Source of the DNA: Fragum whitleyi
Lineage: Eukaryota; Mollusca; Bivalvia; Cardiida; Cardiidae
Direction of reading: 5' to 3'
Length of the DNA: 64,000 bases
NCBI GenBank assembly: GCA_948146395.1
Contig: OX411543.1
Span: 34,677,058-34,741,057, forward strand
Below are positions 1 through 9,756 of this stretch, in pieces. The position numbers and the translations under genes were made by a program. A model generated the notes under the pieces. It did not search any database. It was not told where the DNA came from and worked only from the letters and a program-made list of their open reading frames with translations. Positions within the stretch are counted from its first letter, which is position 1. Each line of letters opens with the position of its first letter.

Positions 1-149
1 ACATGTAACGACCGCTCTTTGGTAGGTCCCGTAAGCTGTCGCTTTATCCACATTTTTACTGTACAGTTAAATTTCAGACATTAAAAAGCTTATTCTTACA
101 TGTATGACTATAATAAAAGAGAGAAAGTTGAAATATATGTGATATTTAC

Positions 150-251
150 CTTTAAATTTCTGACAGCATTAGTTGGGTCTGTCAGAAAGTTCTGTCTGAC
201 AACTACTTCAATACCCGCTGCCTTTACACGCTCTTCTAAATCCTCTACTGT
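150..251 (-). CDS. GABBR1-like: GABA-B receptor subunit 1-like, ligand-domain exon (third of three seen)
   Basis: A 102-bp, phase-0 coding exon of 34 codons. Translation begins [15 protein letters not shown] and ends NAVRNLK. This matches the segment of lobe 2 of the extracellular Venus-flytrap domain that follows 'EVFTS' in animal GABA-B receptor 1, a class C GPCR subunit that binds GABA at the plasma membrane. The acceptor is a T-rich tract ending CCAG at 252-255 and the donor is GTAAATATC at 149-141. It joins in frame to the exon at 5593-5763. The following exon (expected to start near R/QDARIIVG) is not in the window. A MITE (276-516) sits just upstream of the acceptor, so the branch point is probably inside it. 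The only other candidate, subunit 2, fits the residues much less well. Confidence 0.95.
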
Positions 252-275
252 CTGGAAAAAAACGAGAATATATAT

Positions 276-516
276 GAGCCTGTGCGTGACATTTCGAACA
301 AATTGAAATGGTTGCAAAATGCAAACACTGAGCAGCGAAGACAGCCACAAACTGTAAATATAAAGTTACCTGGTGGTCTACAGGTACTGCTTTTTAGACC
401 TAATCTATCTCCTAAACGCAAAGTAAAGACTATGGTCAGACTGTGTGGATGCACAGGCTAGCCAGAGTCTTTGCTTTCCGCATATTTAAATTGTTGGAAA
501 TCTCACGCACAGGCTC
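276..516. mobile_element. 241-bp MITE with GAGCCTGTGCGTGA termini, 4-bp TSD ATAT
   Basis: Both ends carry an inverted GAGCCTGTGCGTGA repeat of about 24 bp, and the element is flanked by ATAT at 272-275 and 517-520. A second copy at 58802-59001 has the same ends and a different 4-bp flank (ATTT), which confirms the boundaries. No coding capacity. Four-bp duplications occur in Chapaev and Sola-type transposons; the parent family is not identified. It lies 20 nt upstream of a minus-strand splice acceptor. Confidence 0.85.
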
Positions 517-520
517 ATAT

Positions 521-1113
521 CATTCTTCTGTAAATATTTATGACGTAGATTGTATCTATTTATGTTTTCAATAGGCTGTTGAGAAAAGTAAGTCCGAATA
601 CCATAGATTAGAAGAAATAAATGCCACTAAGACCGTTTGTGGTTTGCTACCGTTTTGAATAATACATAATTTTGACGTAGTCTTTTCGTGTGTTATACGT
701 GATTAAAAGAAAAGCAAAACTTGCAAATGATCGTTCGTCACAATACTGGATTGCTTTTTTACTGATAGCAGTTCATACCCCTAGGGATTCACAGTCAACC
801 GGTCAAAGCCCCCTTAAATTGAAAAGCTAGAACAAGCCACGTGTTATAAGCCTTGTCCGATTATCTTGAAGGTGTTTAGAAACACTTAATTGTTGAAAAC
901 CTGACATTTTATCGATAATAAAGATTTCCTATTTGCTGAATGTCTCTGGTTACCTTACAACATTCAATGGAAAATTGAGAAAGTGTGGCTTTGAAACTCC
1001 TACTTGACGGCGTTTAAATGAACACTGTCTACTCTGTTTTCAAAAGCAGCTATTCAGAAATGAATAAATATTCATAATTAAATAAAGCATTGAGAACGAT
1101 GTATTGGCTGGTA
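521..1113. other. intron sequence, nothing recognised
   Basis: AT-rich sequence with no splice-flanked open frame, RNA gene or repeat that I could match elsewhere in the window. It lies in the 5.3-kb intron between the exons at 150-251 and 5593-5763. Confidence 0.5.
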
Positions 1114-1128
1114 CAGTTAATAAAAACC

Positions 1129-1340
1129 CGACGGCGGCACTCATTCTTTCTGACTATTTGTCTCTCACCAATGGGTTGATAATCGTAGACCTATGTGAGA
1201 TAGCGGCTGGAGGCTAGGAAAGAATGTGGTGGTTGTACTGGTGAGAGAAATACCAGGGATCCATTGTTAGGTGCTCCAGCCGCCGCGATATAACTGAAAT
1301 AATGTTGAAAGCGGCGTTTAACTCCATTCAATCAATCAAT
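1129..1340 (+). mobile_element. SINE (family with (TCAA)n tail), 5'-truncated, 15-bp TSD
   Basis: Matches the body of the full-length SINE at 4763-5041 but lacks the tRNA head except for its last nine bases. It ends in an ATCAATCAATC tail. Flanks are a perfect 15-bp repeat CAGTTAATAAAAACC at 1114-1128 and 1341-1355. The precise TSD around a 5'-truncated copy is the usual product of incomplete LINE-driven reverse transcription and implies a fairly recent insertion. Confidence 0.9.
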
Positions 1341-1544
1341 CAGTTAATAAAAACCGAATATAGACGAGGTAAATGATTTATGAACCAAGCCGAATGAAAT
1401 TGTATGAATGGAACAGGTGTTTTTTGAATGATGTAAAGGGGAGGTATTTTAATATGCTAGTTTAACGAAATTTGCGTTATTTTGCTGATTTCCTTTAATA
1501 AAATGAACCCACTGTTCTGTCTATATGTCTACAGGGGCTGATCA

Positions 1545-1755
1545 GTTGCTATGAAATCCTCACTAGCCAATAAAATCATGGAAAAATTTAATCGATCTTG
1601 ATCAAATGTTGGTCGAAATGGATTTTGAAGCATATATTGAACGTGAGCGATTTGAGTAAGTGTTCTGTGTGCATTGAAAGGGACCTTGAGCGAGCATTTC
1701 AAATGGTTTTGATCGAAGTGAATGTCAATTTCACGATATTACTAATTGCATATAT
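1545..1755. mobile_element. MITE-1 fragment (Tc1/mariner-type)
   Basis: The stretch from about 1620 carries the MITE-1 right half: a GTGAGCGATTTGAGTAAGTG-like segment, ATGGTTTTGATCGAAGTGAA and TCAATTTCACGATATTACTAATTG. The left half is absent or too diverged to recognise. Confidence 0.65.
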
Positions 1756-1819
1756 TCGGTCTTAGAACACCTTTGAAGCGTATAAGCCAATCAGAGAACA
1801 ATATTTCAAAAGTATATGT

Positions 1820-2981
1820 ATAGGATCGAAAACGAGTGCCGTGGTATATGAGAAATAGACACGAGCGTCAGCGAGTGTATATTTCTCTTATATCGCGGCA
1901 CGAGACTTTCTATCTGACTTAGACCACGCTTTTCTAACATTGTCTATTTTTTCGCGAACATCTCAACAATAAAAAAGAGTAAAAACTCGCTGTAATAAAA
2001 ATGTAATTATGTGTAATTATGCTGATGGTACTTATGAATCTATTTCCGTTCTTATAATATTTTTGCGACTAAAGAAAGTATTTTGGTAAAAGCGCCCATA
2101 GCCTATAATTTGCTCTTCGTGTTTTTTTTAACTGACTCGACACACGTAAGCTGTCGAGATTCACTTTAATCGTATATCTGTAAGTACAACGCTCGGAGTT
2201 GTATCTGTAATATAAACTTTTAAAATATTGCTCTTTGATTGGACAATTTGCTTCAAGCGTGGTCTAAATCACAGATAAAACTCCGATCGTTGTATTTTCA
2301 GATATACGACGTCAGTATATCCTGCACGTGAATCTCGACGGATTTTGTGTGCCGAGTCACTGCAAAAGATGACGAGTACTTTATATAAGCATTTTTTTTT
2401 TCAAAAGACTTTCAACGATCGCAAAAAACACATCTAGTATATTTACATTTAGTAACGGCCAAATATAATCATATACTAAGTACATACAGGGTAATTACAC
2501 ATAATTAAAGTTATATCACATAAGATATTACTTGTTTCCTAGTTTAGAGAGAGCTTCGGGTAAAAAAACAACAAAAGACAGACAATGTTTGATAAGTTTT
2601 TTTGTTAGAATGGGTTTTACGCCGCTTTCAACAATTTCGCAGTTATATCGCCGCGACCGGAGCACCTAAAAATGGATTCCTGGTATTTCTTTTACCAGTA
2701 CTACCATTACACCCTTTCCTAGCCTCCGACTGCTATCTCACATAGGTTTACGATTATCTACCCATTGGCCTGAGACAAACGTCGGAAAGGATATTTGCCG
2801 CCACCGGGAATCAAACAAATGACTTCCAGATTGGAAGTCTTATGCCTAACCAACTGCGCTATGGTGGCGGCGACAATGTTTGAAAGCGTGGTCTAAGTCA
2901 GATAGAATATCTGGTGCCGCAGACAAAGCGTCAGCAAGTGTCTATTTACCATATACCACGGCACTCGATGTCTTTCCTAAA
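1820..2981. mobile_element. 1.16-kb foldback element interrupted by a SINE
   Basis: Arms at about 1820-1955 and 2872-2981 are inverted copies of each other (shared landmarks GAGTGCCGTGGTATATG, TCTGACTTAGACCACGCTTT, ACATTGTC). Between them is a second imperfect palindrome at about 2150-2345 (ATCGTATATCTG facing CAGATATACGA, and GTCGAGATTCAC facing GTGAATCTCGAC). No open reading frame. The SINE at 2593-2871 was inserted later into the right arm. Superfamily not determined. Confidence 0.75.
2593..2871 (-). mobile_element. SINE with tRNA-like head, full length, 12-bp TSD
   Basis: On the minus strand this reads GCCGCCACCATAGCGCAGTT at the head, with A box (TAGCGCAGTTGG) and B box (GTTTGATTCCC), followed by the same body as 4763-5041. 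Flanking duplication GACAATGTTTGA at 2581-2592 and 2872-2883. The anticodon position reads TCC and the arms are imperfect, so this is a retroposed head and not a functional tRNA gene. Inserted inside the foldback element 1820-2981. Confidence 0.9.
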
Positions 2982-3257
2982 CGTATTTACTTTTTACCTG
3001 AAAGGTAGGTCGATTTTGTTCACCAAATATACCCACAAATAAATCACGTTTCCGTGTTTTAGAGCCATCAATCAGAATTACATCTATTCTCTATGGGGCT
3101 TCATAGTTAATTTGAAGTCACTATAATAAATTGTCACAACCCTAATGTAGATTAGATGAGATGTTTATTGCTTCGTTTCACTGATTATTCCTTCTTAGTA
3201 CCATTCATTCTGATTTTTACGAGACCGGAGGTGGTCATTCATGTAGGGATATATACT

Positions 3258-3690
3258 TAGTAACATCGCGAAATTGACATCCAACTCGATCCAAACCATT
3301 CTAAATCGCTCACTCAGCGCTCCATTCATTCCTTCCGAACACTCAGGCAAATCATTCAAAAAACGCTCCAAATTCAATGAAAAATATGTTAAAAACTGCA
3401 TTCGATATAAAAAGTGACAGGATAAATCCGCAATTTCATTGACTACATTGAATTTTGTAAGCGGCTGGTTGGTTCGTTAAGACACAGAAAGCTATAGATA
3501 GAATTTTTATGCACATTTTATGAAAGAGATGTAATATTTATCATTTATTTTGTTTAAGCTTAACAAAATTTGTGATATTGGAATACCTCTTTTGAATTTC
3601 ATTCAAAAATGGCTCATCACACTCATTCAATTTAATTCCAAAAACACTGTATTATCATTCACCTTGTCAATTTTACGATGCTATTAACTG
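3258..3690. mobile_element. MITE-1 copy (Tc1/mariner-type), about 433 bp
   Basis: Inverted orientation relative to 3980-4415. Left end reads TTAGTAACATCGCGAAATTG; right end reads ACGATGCTATTAACTG followed by TA. Contains the family landmarks CACTCAGCGCTCCATTCATT and AACAAAATTTGTGATATTGG. Non-coding. Only 290 bp from the next copy, in opposite orientation. Confidence 0.85.
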
Positions 3691-3979
3691 TATCTATGTC
3701 TCTCTTTTTGGTTGTCCGTTACATCGTTTGTACGATAATCAATTCGTAACTTCTTTTCTTAATCTAAGGTTCCCACCTTCATTTCATGACGAATTTACGA
3801 CGACTGATAAAGGATGAAAATATGTTTTACGCATAAAATCCAAACGTGAAACGTAAACAGACGTATATTTCCAGTTGTCTACGTAAATACTGACCCGGCA
3901 TAGCTTTGAAGTACCATTTTTTTCAGATAGGACCCTTCGAGCGTAAACACCATTTGGGAGGTTGGGCAGTGTTAAACTA

Positions 3980-4415
3980 CAGTTAACTACATCGTGAAAT
4001 TGACAAGGTGAATGAATTTGCAATGATTTAGGAATGAATTTGAATGAGTGTGAGGAGCAAGTTTGATTGAATTTAATCGGAGGTAATCAAATATCGCTAA
4101 TTTTGTTCAGGATGAACAAAATTAGCGATATTGATTACCCCCCTTTTATAAAAAGTGTATTCAAGTTCTATACATAGCTTCCTATTTCTTCAAGAATTTA
4201 TTAGACGCTGACAATTTGAATTATGTCAATGAAATCGAGATCTTTCTATATCATAATTTATTTTGAATGACGTTGTTGATTTTATATTTTTCAATGGGTT
4301 TGAGCGTTTTTGAATGGTTTGAGTGAGTGTTTGAAATGTATGATTGGAGCGCTGAGTGAGCGATTTGGAATGGTTTTGATTGAGATGAATGTCGATTTCA
4401 CGATGTTTTTAACTG
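3980..4415. mobile_element. MITE-1 reference copy, 436 bp, TA target duplication
   Basis: Starts CAGTTAACTACATCGTGAAA and ends TTTCACGATGTTTTTAACTG, flanked by TA (3978-3979, 4416-4417). TA duplication plus CAGT termini are the signature of Tc1/mariner transposons. At 4081-4140 there is an internal near-perfect hairpin built from GGTAATCAAATATCGCTAAT and its complement around TTCAGGATGAA. No open frame, so it must be mobilised in trans. At least fifteen full or partial copies occur in this window. Confidence 0.9.
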
Positions 4416-4417
4416 TA

Positions 4418-4748
4418 AGATTACAATAACTTCAATCTTGGCTGGAGATTACAAAACTTTTGACTGAGAATACTAAAATTGGACCGAGTGTATGGGATGT
4501 ATTTATGATGCTATGGCTTTTTGCATTAAAAAAAATTAGGTTTGTAAAATTACTTCCATTATCGCTAAGTATACAATTGAAGATGAATTAAGATAGTTAT
4601 TCAAATACGAAAATTGGATATATTGGCAGGATATTTTGTGTAAAAGAATAATTTGCTTGTCATAAGCATTTCAAGACTATACCTTTCCAATATTTAAAAA
4701 AAACTTGGGCTACCTGCCCTTTTCTTTGACTCATTGAAATGATAAGTT
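4418..4748. other. intron sequence, nothing recognised
   Basis: AT-rich spacer between MITE-1 and the SINE. No feature seen other than the first copy of the SINE target duplication at its right end (4749-4762). Confidence 0.5.
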
Positions 4749-4762
4749 ATGAACCAACTCGA

Positions 4763-5041
4763 GCCGCCGTCATAGCGCAGTTGGTAGCGCGTCGGACTTA
4801 CAATCTAGAGGTCCCGGGTTCGATCCCCGACGGCGGCACTCATTCTTTCCGACTATTTGTCTTTCACCAATGGGTTGATAATCGTAGTCCTATGTCAGAT
4901 AGTAGCTGGAGGCTAGGAAAGAATGTGATGGTTGTACTGGTGAGAGAAATACCAGGAATCCATTGTTAGGTGCTCCAGCCGCCACGATATAACTGAAATA
5001 ATGTTGAAAGCGGCGTTAAACTCAATTCAATCAATCAATCA
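4763..5041 (+). mobile_element. Full-length tRNA-headed SINE, perfect 14-bp TSD
   Basis: The head (4763-4838) folds as a tRNA: a GCCGCCG acceptor strand pairs with CGGCGGC, A box TAGCGCAGTTGG, B box GGTTCGATCCC. It resembles tRNA-Lys in the anticodon arm but the anticodon position reads TAC. A body of about 160 bp follows, conserved in the copies at 1129 and 2593, then the tail CAATCAATCAATCAAT. Flanking duplication ATGAACCAACTCGA at 4749-4762 and 5042-5055 is perfect, so the insertion is young. RNA polymerase III would read it from the internal boxes. Confidence 0.93.
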
Positions 5042-5155
5042 ATGAACCAACTCGACTCGTTACCGAGAGAAGTTTAAATTTCACCCTGCTAAAATGATTT
5101 ATGCTTAACGGATTTCCTGATGGTCCTCGTATAAAGTGTGAATGTGTATGGTGTT

Positions 5156-5585
5156 ACACTTAATAACATCGTAAAATTGAAAATGTGAATGCTGTAAGAG
5201 TGATTTTTGATGAAATTAAATGAGTGTGATGAACAATTTTTGAATTAAATTAAAGAAAGGTAATCAAATATTGCTAATTTTTGTTTATCCTGAACAAAAT
5301 AAGCGATATTTATTACCTACCCTTAATAAAATATGCATACACAAGTTTTATCAATAGCTTTTCTGTGTTTCCACGAACCAATCAGACGCTTACATAAACA
5401 ATGTAGTCGGCAAAAATAGAGATTTATCCAAGCGATTGTTATTTTGATTGTATTTGTTGAACATAATTTATTATTGTTTTTGGAGCGTTTTTTTAATGGT
5501 TTGAGTTGAGTGTTTGGAATTAATGGATGGAGCGCTGAGTGGGCAATTCAGAATGTTTTTGATCGAGGTGAATGTCAATTAACTG
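5156..5585. mobile_element. MITE-1 copy ending 7 nt from a splice donor
   Basis: Left end CTTAATAACATCGTAAAATT, right end GTCAATTAACTG then TA at 5586-5587. The right terminus has lost about ten bases of the usual CACGATGTT segment. The TA duplication forms bases +6 and +7 of the minus-strand donor GTAAGTA of the exon 5593-5763, so the insertion left a good donor consensus. The internal hairpin is present near 5255-5320. Confidence 0.88.
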
Positions 5586-5592
5586 TACTTAC

Positions 5593-5763
5593 TGATGTGA
5601 AGACTTCTTGGGTCTCCTGAATGGTTGCTATTCGACGCCATTTGTATCTCTCAAATATTTTCACTCTTGTCGGGTTGTGTAGTGTGGCAGAAGGGTGGGT
5701 CCGGAAGAAGGTCGGAAATCGTTCTCTGTTCGATAGGGCTGGAGAGCTGGATCCGTAACCAAG
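5593..5763 (-). CDS. GABBR1-like: GABA-B receptor subunit 1-like, ligand-domain exon (second of three seen)
   Basis: A 171-bp phase-0 exon of 57 codons. It starts [20 protein letters not shown], continues [15 protein letters not shown] and ends [10 protein letters not shown]. This is the most conserved stretch of lobe 1 of the GABA-B1 Venus-flytrap domain. Exon residue S6 (in GSSS) and H23 (in RTHPS) correspond to the GABA-contacting serine and histidine known as S269 and H286 in mammalian GABBR1a numbering. Acceptor is TTTTTTCTAG (5764-5773) and donor GTAAGTACAG (5592-5583). It continues in frame from 24148-24282 and into 150-251. A MITE-1 copy abuts its donor, and a partial duplicate of its 5' half lies 207 bp upstream in the intron. 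Confidence 0.97.
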
Positions 5764-6095
5764 CTAGAAAAAATAGGTTTGGCTTTATGTCGCACATTAT
5801 CACATGATTTTTAATAAACCAATGGCCATCATATAGCAACTCGGTTGTGTTTACACGGCGGCTTCGACTGCCTTACACAGTGCTTTATGTATGGCAGAAG
5901 GTCGAGTTCGAAAGAAGGTTGGAAATCGTTCTCTGATCAATAAGGCTGGTGAACTGAATCCGAATCCAAGCTGGAAAAAGTTTAGTTTTATGTCATACAT
6001 TATCACATAATTTTAATTAAACCAACGACCATCATTTACTAGGTCGGCTGTTTTAAACGGTGCCTTCGGCTGCCTAACACAGAGATTTGTTTATA
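5686..6095 (-). repeat. 207-bp tandem duplication covering the 5' part of the GABBR1-like exon and adjoining intron
   Basis: Unit 1 is 5686-5892 and unit 2 is 5893 to about 6095. Each holds 78 bp of exon plus about 125 bp of upstream intron. Shared intron landmarks are TTTATGTC(G/A)(C/T)ACATTATCACAT and CGGCTGCCTAACACAG versus CGACTGCCTTACACAG. The exonic halves align without any indel. Divergence is visible on both sides, so the duplication is not recent. Confidence 0.9.
5893..5970 (-). pseudogene. partial duplicate of the GABBR1-like exon (first 26 codons)
   Basis: On the minus strand, after an intact acceptor CTTTTTCCAG (5971-5980), it reads LGFGFSSPALLIREREF-like sequence, exactly [20 protein letters not shown] then RTRPSA, co-linear with the first 26 residues of the exon 5593-5763. 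The ligand-contact histidine of RTHPSA is arginine here. After this point the frame runs into unrelated sequence and stops at TAA after about 13 more codons. The rest of the exon is missing, so it cannot replace the real one. A donor-like GTAAGG at 5876-5871 would define a 94-bp cryptic exon that shifts the frame. Note that the first string in this entry is a rough label; the second is the reading. Confidence 0.85.
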
Positions 6096-7019
6096 CAACT
6101 GAGAGAAAGGGAGAAACAGTTTTACCAGAAAAATATCCGATGCTTTGAAAGAAGTCATACGTAAGTGCATGTCAAAGCAAATTAAGGTCTTGCGACAAAT
6201 GCGGAAATATGAAATTTCATCGACGATTACAGAACTTATACTTGGAAAAATTGCCCGTTTCTATAAACAATCTAATACATTTTGAAATTAAGGCCAACCT
6301 GACCCGTTAAATGTATCGAGACAACCACCCTTCAGCCACCAAAGACCCTGTTGATACAGTATAAACTGTTTATCCTAACCAGCATGTGAATGAGGTTGAG
6401 GGAATTTATAATTGTCGAGGCTCTTCGTAAATATATTTATCTTATAATTTTTTCAGCCATGTTTTTCGATGTTTTTTAAGCTTCTCTTTCACAGTTTTTC
6501 ATAGAAAAAATACAAAACTTGTCCTTAAATTTGGAAATGTGCGTATTTTATAGACGATTAAGAATGGTCCGAGGGCATTGGAACTTAAACCAACATATTT
6601 CAATAATTTTGTAACATATTTCTTTTAAGCGGGAAGATCAGTTAGGAATCAAGTCTATCAATTTCCAGTCTAAAAATTTTAAAATTGTTCTTTTCCGTGA
6701 ATAAACTTTCATGTTTGCGTGTAATGACATGAACATGCCAGCTGTCAATATTTTTTCCTTTATCTTTGATAGAATAAGACAAATACGCGGCATTTACATG
6801 CGTAAATAGTTTGCTCGAAATTGAAAAAAGTATTTTTAAGGCGTTAGTAGTTGCTTTATTTTTCAGAATGATTTTCGCTAAATTCAGGAATAACAGTCTT
6901 TCTTTCCATGCATTACCAAATTAAATCTTATTATTTTAAAGGCTTCAACATGATCAGGTCGTTACTTTCTATTAATTTTACGAAAATTTTCAAAAAGCAC
7001 ATTTCACGATCTGTTCAAA
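6096..7019. other. intron sequence, nothing recognised
   Basis: AT-rich part of the 18.4-kb intron between exons 5593-5763 and 24148-24282. No supported feature. Confidence 0.5.
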
Positions 7020-7165
7020 TGCAGCTTTAACAGAAATACATTTTTGCCATGTTTCTAAAATTAACCGCATTATGTCATTGTTCTTAAAATATCAATGTGA
7101 TATCATAAAAATATCACATGGGGTGTTTTCACACGGATATTTATATGGCAAAAGATAAAATGCAA
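7020..7165 (+). repeat. fragment of the family at 13770-14075 and 49530-49860
   Basis: Shares ATGTGATATCATAAAAATAT, a TGGGGTGTTTTCACACGGAT segment and ATATTTATATGGCAAAAGAT with 13950-14075. It lacks the GC-centred hairpin part of that family. Confidence 0.65.
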
Positions 7166-8204
7166 AATAGCACATTCTGTTAATACAGGGATTATGATTT
7201 ATTTCAATAACAATTATTGTTATTCAAAAAGAAGTATTGATGATTTGTGTTGAATATTTCATACGTTGTAAGAGCAAAAATGGTTTCCATTGATGTTCCA
7301 AAAACGCAGGTCGTCAAATGTCAAAGACTAATAATATCGAGATTTATTTTTCAAAATGAGTATACGTTTGTCTATCTATCCTTTTTTTCATATATATTTA
7401 CCGATTTTTTTCGACTTTTTCAATTACATGAAAATTTGAAAATACGTGTACGTTCTGTAGAGAACTTTAAGAATATTTGATCTGCATGTATTTTTCCACA
7501 GCATACAATTAGGCTGTTCCATATTCCATATAGAATGTAAATAAAGTAAACCGGAAACCTCACAAATTGTAATTGAAGTCGACTGTATGGCTTCTAAGAA
7601 AGTGAAAACTTTAAACTGCATTTTATAGACAAGAAAATTGTCTTTTCTGCAAATAAATTATACGGTATCTAATCAGAACAAAACTTCTCGACTGGTAAAA
7701 AGGAGTGTCGACCCAAATTCAGGAAGGGAATACACTGGTAAATCAATGTTGGCCAATGAAAAAAAGGTTCTAAAGTACTGAAGTCGTTTTCAGGACATCA
7801 TGACCTTTAACAAACTTCTGTTCAAGAACAAGCATTACCCTAATTGGATAATCAAGGCAACCGTACATCTCCGAGAGGCAAAACCATCAGGTTATAGATT
7901 GAACACTATTAAGACACATTAACGGTCTAGGCACTGCCAGTGCTTTCTTACAAGTCTTACACCTTATTCTCTGCAATTTGAATTTTGCCTAAAACAAAAA
8001 GCTTTTTTTTTTATTTCAACAAAGCTGGCTCAAATTTCCGACAAATATGAAATCAAAAGAACATATTTAAGGCTAAGATCAGAATATGCATTTACACCTT
8101 CTTCAAATCTTTAGAATAGGCTACAGACAAGCTTTGAACGTGTTTGGAATGTTATTGCAATGCCAATGGAACTATTGCAATAACGCACAGAAAAGTTTAA
8201 GTAA
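7166..8204. other. intron sequence, nothing recognised
   Basis: AT-rich, with short open frames of about 65-77 codons that show no protein-like composition or splice context. No repeat match recognised. Confidence 0.5.
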
Positions 8205-8207
8205 CAG

Positions 8208-8403
8208 AAGCCTGATTTACTAAACATCGTACGATCATTTTTACTTCAACAGCAATTACTCTGCCATGCACCATCGTCTTCCAAAGACGATTCCAAGGAG
8301 ATATCACAAAAGCAAAATCAAACATTGAATGAAAACGCCAGGTATGATTTTTTTATTTTGTCTTGTGGTCAATTTATTCGTAAGAAGTTTAGTAAAACGG
8401 ACC
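8208..8403. mobile_element. MITE of the GGGCCCGTTTTACTAAACAT family (diverged copy), CAG target duplication
   Basis: Left end AAGCCTGATTTACTAAACAT; right end TTTAGTAAAACGGACC; CAG flanks at 8205-8207 and 8404-8406. The internal landmark CGTCTTCCAAAGACGATTCC is shared with the copies at 22877, 36066 and 47081. Confidence 0.8.
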
Positions 8404-8406
8404 CAG

Positions 8407-9080
8407 GTCATTTTTTTAAGGACAGATTTTCATTTTTCACACATGTAGGAAATGGCAAAAAACAGCAACTTGACTTTCAAACCTAAATGGGCAAGGAAGA
8501 ATATATGACATATAGCTTAAGTAATAATGCAGGTTGTGACCCTGATTTCAGAAATAAAAGTTGGCAAACCAGAGAAAGAAATGAAGAAAGAAAATAAGAA
8601 AGAAAAAGAAAAACAAACGCATATCTCTGCTCTAACAGAATTTGACAGAGGAAAATACAAATAAGTATGAATCGATATAGTGAATACAAAATCAATAGAT
8701 TTTACTGTTAAAACCAAACAACATGAATTCATGAAAAGTTTCTTTCTTGTTTATTACGTCACGATAACTGTTAAAATAATGGAAACCATAGAACCAATAA
8801 GAGACCAAGTACCAATAGTACTAAGAATAACAAGACACAACGGTAAGTGGTTAAGAATATTTAAATGTCATATGGATTGGTTATTATAATCAAATGTATA
8901 TCTATGTCAGTATGTGTTATTAATATGTTGAAAATAATTTTATTTTTAGAAATATCAAGTATCCATAGATTTGTTATTTTTCATAGTTTTTATGTTAACA
9001 ACGGACCAAAACACAATATTTATCAAATTATACGCATCTTGCATGCGCTTACAGATAGTTACATCTCGAAATTAACATTT
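8407..9080. other. intron sequence, nothing recognised
   Basis: A purine-rich stretch (about 8565-8615, AAAGAAAGAAATGAAGAAAG) is the only compositional feature. No gene or repeat recognised. Confidence 0.5.
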
Positions 9081-9340
9081 GTGACCCGTCACGCGAAAAG
9101 GGGCCATCTGGGTGGCGCGTTAAGCGTCGACCCAAGTCAGACTGCGCGGTGTGCGCAGACTGACTGGGGTCGAAACTTTTCGCATTAGGCTTATTTTCTG
9201 AATTTAGAATGTTCAATCTACCTAGCAGATAAAGAATTTTTAAAAGTCGACCTCTGGTTGACCGATGCTGACCCAACTTCCTTTTTTTAGTATTCATTTC
9301 ACAGATTTCCAAGATGGTCCCTTTTAGCGTGATGGGTCAC
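9081..9340. mobile_element. 260-bp MITE with GTGACC termini
   Basis: About 29-bp inverted termini: GTGACCCGTCACGCGAAAAG and its complement in CTTTTAGCGTGATGGGTCAC. It contains an internal palindrome around TCAGACTGCGCGGTGTGCGC. Two close relatives lie inside the 2.5-kb duplication (39841-40102 and 43343-43601). An 87-codon minus-strand open frame in this copy and 66-codon frames in the other two look alike only because the DNA is repeated; I do not call a protein. Confidence 0.82.
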
Positions 9341-9756
9341 ATTCGCCTCGAACAATACCATTCTAAATTGCTCGATCAGTGCTCCATTCAATGCATTCAA
9401 AACACTCACTCAAAGACGTTCCGAAATTCTTCAAAAACACTTCGAAATTGCTCAAACGATCATTATTTTATCAAATCGATTAACTTTTTTTCGTTATTTC
9501 ATTATCTGGTGTGCTGGAAAAATTAAGCGTCTGATCAATCTGTGAAGACACAAGCAGAAAAGAACACATATTTCATTCAAGGGAGGTAAAAAAAAATGTC
9601 AATTTCTTTCAAATTTGGACAAAATTTGCGATGCTGTAATAATTCACTTGAATTTCACTAAAAAACTTGCGCCTTCCACTTATTAACTTCATTCTTTAAT
9701 CATTGCAAAATCATCTAAAATCATTCACCTTGTCGATTACAAGATGTTCTTAACTG
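9341..9756. mobile_element. MITE-1 copy adjoining the GTGACC MITE
   Basis: Landmarks AATACCATTCTAAATTGCTC and CAGTGCTCCATTCAATGCAT at the left, TTGTCGATTACAAGATGTTC then TTAACTG/TA at the right. The left TIR is missing, apparently where it meets the neighbouring MITE. Confidence 0.8.

Noticed and set aside
4763..4838. Functional tRNA gene
   Set aside because: Followed directly by a SINE body and tail and flanked by a target duplication; the same head occurs at 2593-2871 with a different anticodon position. It is a SINE promoter.
9049..9312. An 87-codon minus-strand frame similar to 66-codon frames at 39823-40023 and 43325-43525, looking like a conserved small protein
   Set aside because: All three lie inside copies of the same GTGACC MITE. 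The resemblance extends over non-coding flanks and terminal repeats, and the frames start and stop at different places, so DNA-level repeat identity explains it.
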